A DNA stretch of 64,000 bases, from assembly GCA_004519485.1 (NCBI GenBank), contig CP038128.1:947001-1011000 (forward strand), written 5' to 3'. The notes beneath the pieces are model-generated. The model made no database searches, was not told the origin of the DNA, and was given only the letters and a program-made list of their open reading frames with translations. Each line of letters starts with the position of its first letter. Within the stretch, counting starts at the first letter, position 1. A program made the position numbers and the translations under genes. Below, piece after piece: positions 57,588 to 64,000 of the stretch. The DNA is from Nannochloropsis oceanica. Lineage: Eukaryota; Sar; Eustigmatophyceae; Eustigmatales; Monodopsidaceae.

Positions 57588-58907
57588 ATGTCGGTGCTGC
57601 TGGAGACGACGCTCGGGGAGTTCGTGGTGGACCTGATGTGCGAAGAGTGTCCCTTGGCGGCGAAGAATTTCCTTAAGCTCTGCAAGGCAAAGTACTACAA
57701 CAATGTCCTCATCTACAATGTGCAGCAGAACTTTATGATTCAGACGGGGGATCCCACGGGCACAGGCCGCGGGGGTACGTCGATTTATGGCTTGTTGTAC
57801 GGGGAGCAGGCCAAGTTCTTCGAGGACGAGATCCGCCTGCCCCAGCTCAAGCACAACCGGCCCGGCTTGGTGTGCATGGCCTCGGGTGGGGAGAATAAAA
57901 ACACGTCGCAATTCTACATCACCATGCGGGGTGAAGATCTTGAATTTTTGGACGGGAAACACACAATATTCGGAGAAGTGGCTGAGGGCCTAGACACGGT
58001 CCTCAAAGACATGAACGAGCTGTACTGTGATACGAACGGTCGGCCTTACCGGGACGTACGCATCCTTCATACCTACGTGCTCGAAGATCCGTTCATTGAT
58101 CCCCCAGGCATGGCAGACTTGGTGCCTGCCGCCTCACCTTTGCGGGAACGGCCGATAGCAGAGACAGTGAAGCCTCGGCTGATCGATTTGGTGGACGAAG
58201 AAGATGGGCTGACAGCCGAGGCCTTGGACGAACGCATCCGAGAAGCGGAGGCAAAGAAGCGGGCAGTGGTCCTGGAGATGATTGGTGACTTACCCGACGC
58301 GGAGATCAAGCCGCCAGAAAATGTGCTCTTTGTGTGTAAACTTAATGCCATTACCACGGACGAGGATTTGGAAATTATTTTCAGCCGGTTTGGGCCGGGG
58401 GTCAAGGCAGAAATTTGCCGGGATGCCATCACTGGTGACTCGCTCAATTACGCATTTGTCGAATTTGATGACGTTGAAAGCTGCGAGGAGGCTTATAAGA
58501 AGATGGATAACGCTTTGATTGATGATCGGCGCATCAAGGTGGACTTCTCGCAGTCGGTTGCGAAGCAATGGAATAAATACACGATGCGGCCGAGAGGGAG
58601 CACTAAAATTAAAAGTCGCGGGAAAGGGTTCAAGGAATGTAGTGAATCTATCGCAGCTTTGCCGGCATCGACGAAGAGTCGATGGGAGGGAAATTATAGT
58701 GATGGGCGTAGCAGTAGAAAAGAAGACAGGAAGCGCTCCCGCACATCACCTTCTCCGCCTCCTCCTCGCAAGCCCCGCTCTCGATCACGCTCTCGTGAGA
58801 GGTGGGATAAATATAGCGAGCGACATGGTGGTTATGGTGGTGGTGACCGGAGAGAAAGAGGTAGGAGCAAAAGCGGCAGGAGCCGCCGTCGGTCCTCTTC
58901 AAGGTAG
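57588..58907 (+). CDS. PPIL4: PPIL4-type cyclophilin with RRM and RS tail, 439 aa
   Basis: Single exon. The start MSVLLETTLGEFVVDL aligns with the PPIL4 N terminus; the frame is open 89 codons upstream but that part is not cyclophilin-like. Residues 1-165 are the cyclophilin domain (FLKLCKAKYYNNVLIYNVQ, QTGDPTGTGRGGTSIYG, SQFYITM, HTIFGEV). The linker ends with the conserved EMIGDLPDAEIKPPENVLFV, then an RRM (about 245-320) with RNP2 LFVCKLN and RNP1 LNYAFVEF, followed by IDDRRIKVDFSQSVAK. The C terminus is Arg/Ser/Gly-rich. PPIL4 is a nuclear protein associated with activated spliceosomes. The active-site Arg and Trp of classic cyclophilins seem replaced, as in other PPIL4 proteins, so isomerase activity may be weak. 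Confidence 0.96.
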   Translation: MSVLLETTLGEFVVDLMCEECPLAAKNFLKLCKAKYYNNVLIYNVQQNFMIQTGDPTGTGRGGTSIYGLLYGEQAKFFEDEIRLPQLKHNRPGLVCMASGGENKNTSQFYITMRGEDLEFLDGKHTIFGEVAEGLDTVLKDMNELYCDTNGRPYRDVRILHTYVLEDPFIDPPGMADLVPAASPLRERPIAETVKPRLIDLVDEEDGLTAEALDERIREAEAKKRAVVLEMIGDLPDAEIKPPENVLFVCKLNAITTDEDLEIIFSRFGPGVKAEICRDAITGDSLNYAFVEFDDVESCEEAYKKMDNALIDDRRIKVDFSQSVAKQWNKYTMRPRGSTKIKSRGKGFKECSESIAALPASTKSRWEGNYSDGRSSRKEDRKRSRTSPSPPPPRKPRSRSRSRERWDKYSERHGGYGGGDRRERGRSKSGRSRRRSSSR

Positions 58908-59983
58908 GAAGACGAGGGCAAGCAAATGCTAATTCCTTGTATAGAGAGTGGCACTGTGCAATCCATGTGTATGTACTGTCCAGGCACGGTGTTACCTGTG
59001 GGGATGCGAGAGAGGCAATGCTGGGCCAGGAATGTGAAGGAAAAGATGGGTCAGTCACACTGCAGATGCGAATAGTGGAAAGGTCCCGTTGGCGTGCTTG
59101 CGCATCACCGGCGTTGTGTGGCATATGATGCCACATCTTGGCACCCGTATTCCTCTATAGCTCTTCTTGGCTGGTACGAGATATTATTGCAGGTACGTGT
59201 CCGTGGGGGCTGGCGGGGGAGGGGGGTTATCCTGCTCGATTGTATGAAACTTTTGGGACTGCCGCATGATCCCCCTTCTGAAAGTAGAGGAGTATGCTTC
59301 TTAAAGGCAGAGAAGTATGCTTCTTGAAGGCGAGGATCTGTATGCCCTTGACATAGCACAAGCCTCCGGTCCCATAATCGAAAGATTTACCAAGGGCAAC
59401 ACTTTCGTTTTCAGTACCAATCTTCCACCTTTCCCTACCTCACTCCCTACAGGATGGACGCAAGATTACAGCGACAAAAAAAAAGAGCCTTCTTTCTGCG
59501 CCTCCATTTCTCTCCCTCCCTTCCTGCTGACGTCTTTCGGGGAGAAGCTACAGAAGGAGGAGGGAGGTTGCAGCTTAGCTCCAATGCGTGACTGGGTGAC
59601 CCTCTGGCTTTCTCTCATGTCTTCTGGTGTTTCCCTGGAGGATTACCACCTGAAGGAAACGAGAGTCATGTGGTCCAGCCTTAGGCTCACCGGAAGAATG
59701 GAGTAGAGCAGTCTATTTTTTCTCCTTTCTTTCCCTCCTCCCTCCCGCATTATTTCCCTCTTCTTGGGACATAAGATTCAACTGTAAACAAATAAGAAGA
59801 GCATTCGACGATGACGCAAGAAATTTTTAATAAGCACTTCCTCGGATTCCCTGTCGCTCTGATTTTTCTTTACAGATCAAATAGTAAGGCTGTATCAAAA
59901 ACAAAAGTCACACACAGCGTTACCCCTTGGACATCTTCTCTCTCTCCCACTCCTCCTCTCTTCACTCCCCGTACACTCTCTCG
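58908..59983. other. Convergent intergenic region, 1.1 kb
   Basis: 3' flanks of PPIL4 (plus) and of the plastid protein (minus); 59935-59983 is CT-rich. A 20-base near-direct repeat containing AGTATGCTTCTT occurs at about 59289 and 59310. A 129-codon plus-strand frame (59317-59706) has no recognisable domain. No RNA seen. Confidence 0.5.
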
Positions 59984-62044
59984 TTATGACCCCTTATTCC
60001 ATGCTTTAATCGTTGTACTACCATCCGCCCGTCGGCGGAACACAAAATAGGAATCAGACGACTGCCCTTTCATCACGCGGGTGTCTTGATCCAAATACAA
60101 CAGCTCACACCGATTCAAAACCCTTACACCTTTCCACCCCGTCTCAATTCGTTCATTCATAAAGCCGTACTTGATCGTCGCTGGCAACACATCCATGATC
60201 AAACATAGCTCTCCATCCATGATCGAAACGACGTCTTTCAATTCCCACGCACCCTCCACCACCACGTCCAACTCCCTCCCCAATGTCTTCAGCTTCTCCG
60301 TATACACTGTCTCAAACGCATATCCATTTACCGCAATCGACTGCCGAAACGCCACAAATTCTGCCTGCGGCAATGACTTGCCCAGCCCGCTCAATCCCCG
60401 ATTATACCTCATTGTCCTCGATGTGCTATATGCCAAATCCCAATCCCCCTCCATCGCCTTCTGCAACTCTGCAATCTCCAACTCGTCCTGCACAGCCAAG
60501 TTAGCGTCTTCTTCTATCATGGCCTCCACCAACGCCGCCACATATTCATCTGTCGCCTTATCGTCATCCAACAACCCGGCAAATTTAATCGACCCCAGCA
60601 CTTCCAAGAGCTGGGGCTTCGCCGGGCCCACCACCTGCATCGCCTCCGGCTCCTCCGCCTTGCTCTGCGCCGCCGCCGCCGCTTCGAACATCGCTGCAGC
60701 CGTCTGCCGAGCCGGCGCCGATTCTGGGGCCACTCGTGCTGCCTCTGCTGCTGCTACTGTATCCCAATCTTCTTCCTCCATGAATAAGTCATCCAAGTCA
60801 GAAGATAGAGCTTTGAAGCCTTCGAAATTGATAGCGAGCTCGCCTCGTGCGACATTGTCCCACATTGCTTTCACCTCTTCTCGAGAGATGAGCTCTTCCG
60901 CCATCAATGCAGGGAGCTCGTTTGTCTTCAAAAAGGTCATGTAATCCATTTTACTATTCAAAGGCCCGCCCATCGCTGCCGTATACTCTGCCCAGAGTTC
61001 TGCATCTTCTGCAGACGCCGCGGGGGGAGGAGGGACGGAGGCACGCTCCGCTGCTGCTTCTTCGATCATTTCTGGAGAGTCCTTCTCCTCGTCCTCAAAA
61101 AGTTCCTCGATCTTTGCATATACCCTCAGAGTGGCTTCGCGGGACAAGCGTGGAAGCAAAGGGCCACCACTGGTGCTGATAATGCTGCTGCTGCTGGTGC
61201 TCGATTCCACCCCTGCCTCGGCCCGCCAGAATCCGATGACCTCCTCTTTGGTGACCAAGTCCTCTTCTAAGTATCGAGCCACGTCTGCCGAGGCCATAAA
61301 TTCGTCCACCAACATCCCTCCCACAATTGGTGCGGCTGTCGCAGCAGCAGCAGCAGAAGCAGCTGCTGTGGTAAGAGACTGCACCACCGCCCCAACAGGC
61401 GGAGCCGACTTGACTTGGTCAACCACCTGCTGCTCTTCCTCTTCTTCTACCTCTTCTTCCTCCTCACCATCCTCAAACAATGCATCAATCCTATCGTAGA
61501 CTGCAAGAAACCCCTCAAGGTCCGCCATCTCGTCCGTATCCCCCACCTCTCCCATCCAAAACGAATCCACCTCCGTCTTTGCCAGCAGCTTCTCCTTCAA
61601 CAATTCCGCGACCTCTCCACTTGTATAAAAGGCAGATAAGGACACAAAATATAAGCCTTGGGTCTTCAGTGCCAGTCGTCGGAATTCAGCCTCCAGTGCA
61701 CTTCTTCTCCGAGGACTCATTGTGGCCTTGTTGGCTTCCTTGGCAGCGGTAGCATGCAGGAGCAGAAGAGAGGGAGGGTGAGGGGCGGTGATTGCCGTCG
61801 TGGTGGGACAGGCTACAAATATAGATGAAGAACTATCACGACATTTTATTCCGCCTGCTGGTGATAGCGGTGAGGAAAATGATGCTGCCGTCGTCATGGG
61901 CCTTGAGATTGCGGGTTTGGAGGAGAGGAAGAAGGCTAGAGTAGTCGAAGGGGCGAAGAGGAATAGCGCGGCTGCCGTAGTGACGGCTGTGCGGATAGCT
62001 AGTCCGGCCGCATCCATCGATGCACGCCGTCTGCTGTTATCCAT
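59984..62044 (-). CDS. Plastid-targeted protein with three internal repeats and PAP/fibrillin-like C terminus, about 686 aa
   Basis: Single exon on the minus strand. The start was placed at MDNSRRRASMDAAGLAI because it opens into a signal peptide (TTAAALFLFAPSTTLAF) with an Ala-Phe junction; the frame is open 91 codons further upstream. Three repeats of about 60 residues follow, each a hydrophobic-acidic helical unit: EVAELLKEKLLAKTEVDSFW, DVARYLEEDLVTKEEVIGFW and PALMAEELISREEVKAMW, each closing in a D/E-L-F-E-D/M-type motif. They are joined by Ala/Glu-rich linkers. Residues about 520-686 (EGDWDLAYSTSRTMRYNRG, FETVYTEKL, VLNRCELLYLDQDTRVMKG, SYFVFRR) resemble plastid lipid-associated fibrillins. 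It is probably a thylakoid or plastoglobule-associated protein; the EF-hand-like look of the repeats is not backed by a clear calcium loop. Confidence 0.82.
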   Translation of the reverse strand: MDNSRRRASMDAAGLAIRTAVTTAAALFLFAPSTTLAFFLSSKPAISRPMTTAASFSSPLSPAGGIKCRDSSSSIFVACPTTTAITAPHPPSLLLLHATAAKEANKATMSPRRRSALEAEFRRLALKTQGLYFVSLSAFYTSGEVAELLKEKLLAKTEVDSFWMGEVGDTDEMADLEGFLAVYDRIDALFEDGEEEEEVEEEEEQQVVDQVKSAPPVGAVVQSLTTAAASAAAAATAAPIVGGMLVDEFMASADVARYLEEDLVTKEEVIGFWRAEAGVESSTSSSSIISTSGGPLLPRLSREATLRVYAKIEELFEDEEKDSPEMIEEAAAERASVPPPPAASAEDAELWAEYTAAMGGPLNSKMDYMTFLKTNELPALMAEELISREEVKAMWDNVARGELAINFEGFKALSSDLDDLFMEEEDWDTVAAAEAARVAPESAPARQTAAAMFEAAAAAQSKAEEPEAMQVVGPAKPQLLEVLGSIKFAGLLDDDKATDEYVAALVEAMIEEDANLAVQDELEIAELQKAMEGDWDLAYSTSRTMRYNRGLSGLGKSLPQAEFVAFRQSIAVNGYAFETVYTEKLKTLGRELDVVVEGAWELKDVVSIMDGELCLIMDVLPATIKYGFMNERIETGWKGVRVLNRCELLYLDQDTRVMKGQSSDSYFVFRRRADGSTTIKAWNKGS

Positions 62045-63620
62045 GTTGTCCCTATGTGCGTGTGCGGTGGCGTGAACGGGGTGAAACACTAAGGGTTTGG
62101 ATGAGTTAAAGATAGGGTATAAAATGACAAAATGGAGAGAAGGCCAAAATCCAGCGGCAGCACCCAGAGGATGCATATCCATGGACAGTAGAAAATCTGG
62201 CTCTTTCAACGATTTATTTAGGCAGCAGTAGAGGCTTCTTCCCCCGCTGCGTTCATGCAAATGGACGCAGTCACTGCTGTGGATACACGGATGGCGGCGT
62301 GTCCCGCAAACTTTCAAGGAAAGCGCCTTGCCAAGCCAAATGCATCATTCTGTCAACATGATGATGAGAAGACGGTCAATCTCAAGGGGGAAAGAGTATG
62401 CGACGCCGCAGTGGAGGGGGGCTCGGCAAGCAGGAATGCTCGACGAGGCACGCAAAAAAGACTCAATGCCGGCCAGTGCCACCGATTGCGGTGATGCCTA
62501 TCACGCTATTGGACTTCCGGTCGCTATGGCATGACATCCGCCTATTCGCTGCCCTTTCTCATCTCATAAGCCGTTGTGTGTAGACCAGTTTTGAGGGGGC
62601 CGTGGCTTGAAGAACATTTTGGGCAGCATCATCATTTGCCTATGTTGCTGCTGAAGAGCGTCCGCATGCGATGCTGGAAACAAACGCGTCGAGACGCGAG
62701 GAGGAAAGAGGGCGCAACTTATTTGCACTCCACGTGGTTGACTTGGTACCTGTTATTGTGCGGTGTTGTTATGCTCGTGTCGTTGCTTTCGTGTCGCGCT
62801 ACTGGATGAATATCATTTGTGGGGTCGTTATTGTATTTCGCTGACTTGTTTTTGTTTTGAGTGCATCCTCCTGGAGCATTTCTCCCAATACCAGCCAAAG
62901 CAGGTCGGCCCTCTCCTGTGCAGGGCAACACACTGCCATGGGCAGGGCGCTCAGGTCTTGTGCTTTTGAACCATTTCGGGGCTCCTGCGGCTCTGACACA
63001 ATATCGTGACTTTCAATCGACCTCCCCGCAGCGCACAGCCAGTTGTGTGCATTGCTCTGAGCTAATTTGACTCCTTTTTTCACATTCAGGCCTCGCCACT
63101 CGTCTGGAAAATTCTCATAAACTTTATTGTCACTATAAACATGCTTTTTGTGTCTGGAAACCTAAGCACAAAAGGCGTTCCGTATGTAGAGGAGGCAGGA
63201 GGTTGTTGAGAGAATTCACAGCAACCTACTTGCTTCGAAAAAAGCTATGGATGGCATGAACGAACAATTAGTTTACAAGTCTGAACATCTTCAGAATATT
63301 TGGTGTCGTAAACATGGCCATCTGCACCAGTCTGAAAAGAAAAAGATGCGTTCGGTATGTCCATTTCTCTTTTTATTTACGTGTGCTTGTGAAGAAAAGC
63401 GGGAGTCAGGAAGGCCGCCCGTGCCCAAAAATATATCAAGTGAGAAAATGTTCATTGAGAAAGGTATAGATTGCACGTATCAAGCACGTATCAAGCATCA
63501 AAGGGCATCTGCAGCGACACAGGTGGTGGACAAGGCCTCGGTTGAGGTTATGCAAGTCATGGAACTCCCTTTATGGTAAGGAAGAATTCCGAAAGTAGTG
63601 TTCTTCCGTATCCCTCCACT
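62045..63620. other. Intergenic region, 1.6 kb
   Basis: Upstream of the plastid repeat protein and ahead of the tRNA gene. Several open frames of 60-110 codons on both strands, including 63247-63579, lack domains and splice-compatible neighbours. No repeat or RNA recognised. Confidence 0.5.
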
Positions 63621-63720
63621 GCTCCTGTAGAACAGTTGGTAGTTTCGTCGGTCTCATAATCCACCCTGTCAGGGGAGCCGAGTCATCCGGAGGTCATGAG
63701 TTCGAGCCTCATCGGGAGCA
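63621..63720 (+). tRNA. trnM-CAU: Elongator tRNA-Met (CAT) with 26-base intron
   Basis: The acceptor stem pairs GCTCCTG with CGGGAGC and ends in discriminator A. D arm GAAC-AGTTGGTAG-TTTC; anticodon CAT at 63655-63657 in loop CTCATAA; T arm ATGAG-TTCGAGC-CTCAT. The stem 3' of the anticodon (TCCGG) is found only after removing 63659-63684, an intron at the canonical position between bases 37 and 38. The mature length is 74. T31-T39 and similar features match eukaryotic elongator Met tRNAs. The GC-rich intron can extend the anticodon stem. Confidence 0.93.
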
Positions 63721-63908
63721 ACGAAGGTTACTTCAATCTTTTTAGCTTGTGGTTGTTTTGGGGGCGCAAAGGTCGGGCAAACCACTCGCTGGGTCTCAAT
63801 TTCGGTCTTGCCTAAGTGGCACCTATCATTCTCCATCGTCATTAAAAAGTGGGCTCTTCCAAACTTGTTTCAAACATTGTTATTTTTTGTGTGTGTTAAA
63901 TAGTCTAG

Positions 63909-63975
63909 GTCCGGCTGGCCGAGCGGCTCAAAGTGGCCCATGTGCTACCTGTGGTTCAATCGCAGGGCATCTTGT
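63909..63975 (+). other. Degenerate tRNA-like sequence (A box and B box)
   Basis: TGGCCGAGCGG (63916-63926) is a perfect internal A box of the Leu/Ser type, and GGTTCAATC (63953-63961), inside a CTGTG/CGCAG stem, is a B box. The acceptor arms do not pair and the anticodon region is too short. It is either a tRNA pseudogene or the head of a tRNA-derived SINE running beyond the window end. Confidence 0.45.
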
Positions 63976-64000
63976 GCCCCCTATCCCGAATGTTAACGTG

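Noticed and set aside
59317-59706. 129-codon plus-strand open frame between PPIL4 and the plastid protein
   Set aside because: No domain and overlaps low-complexity CT/GA sequence in a convergent 3' region.
63247-63579. 110-codon plus-strand open frame before the tRNA
   Set aside because: Mixed composition, no recognisable motif, no splice-compatible neighbour; length is within chance for this base composition.

Overview
The window is nuclear DNA of a unicellular photosynthetic stramenopile (ochrophyte), most likely a eustigmatophyte of the Nannochloropsis/Microchloropsis kind; the genus is an inference. Three things point there: a bZIP-LOV aureochrome (known only from photosynthetic stramenopiles); four proteins with a signal peptide followed by an A-F or G-F motif, the bipartite plastid targeting of complex red-lineage plastids; and a MAP kinase with an N-terminal PH domain, an arrangement described from stramenopiles. 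Genes are compact, with 0-3 short introns each. Twelve of the 25 introns I could place begin with GTACGT. Exon joins were deduced by hand from splice sites, phase and family similarity; exon coordinates are in each entry.

Layout. 1-15 kb: tail of a Q/P-rich protein, an unrecognised secreted-type protein (-), a 2,109-residue kinesin-4-like motor (-), a plastid-targeted protein (+), and an OSR1/SPAK-type STE20 kinase (-). 16.9-26.1 kb: the centrepiece, a roughly 3,009-residue highly reducing type I polyketide synthase (+), KS-AT-DH-psiMT-psiKR-ER-KR-ACP-thioester reductase. 27-38 kb: SHMT (-), a stretch with two Helitron-like 3' termini, a signal-peptide/PT-stalk/TM protein with a poly-Glu tail (-), the PH-MAPK fusion (-), and GINS subunit PSF1 (+). 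38-50 kb: mitoferrin-like carrier (+), a type I membrane protein (-), a FOP/LisH-type protein (-), sirohydrochlorin ferrochelatase (+), serine racemase (-), a small plastid membrane protein (+), and aureochrome (-). 52-64 kb: a FAIM1-like domain fused to a huge Q/H-rich tail (-), PPIL4 cyclophilin-RRM (+), a plastid protein with three internal repeats and a PAP/fibrillin-like end (-), an intron-containing tRNA-Met(CAT) (+), and a degenerate tRNA-like sequence at the window edge.

The genes do not form one pathway; this is an ordinary eukaryotic neighbourhood of independent genes, often in convergent or divergent pairs. The polyketide synthase is the most biologically distinctive locus. With one full reductive loop and a reductive release domain it could make long-chain primary alcohols or, if reduction is skipped in one cycle, alkyl diols such as those known from eustigmatophytes. 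A window-wide compositional feature also stands out: the sequence just after nearly every stop codon is a long purine-rich tract on the coding strand.
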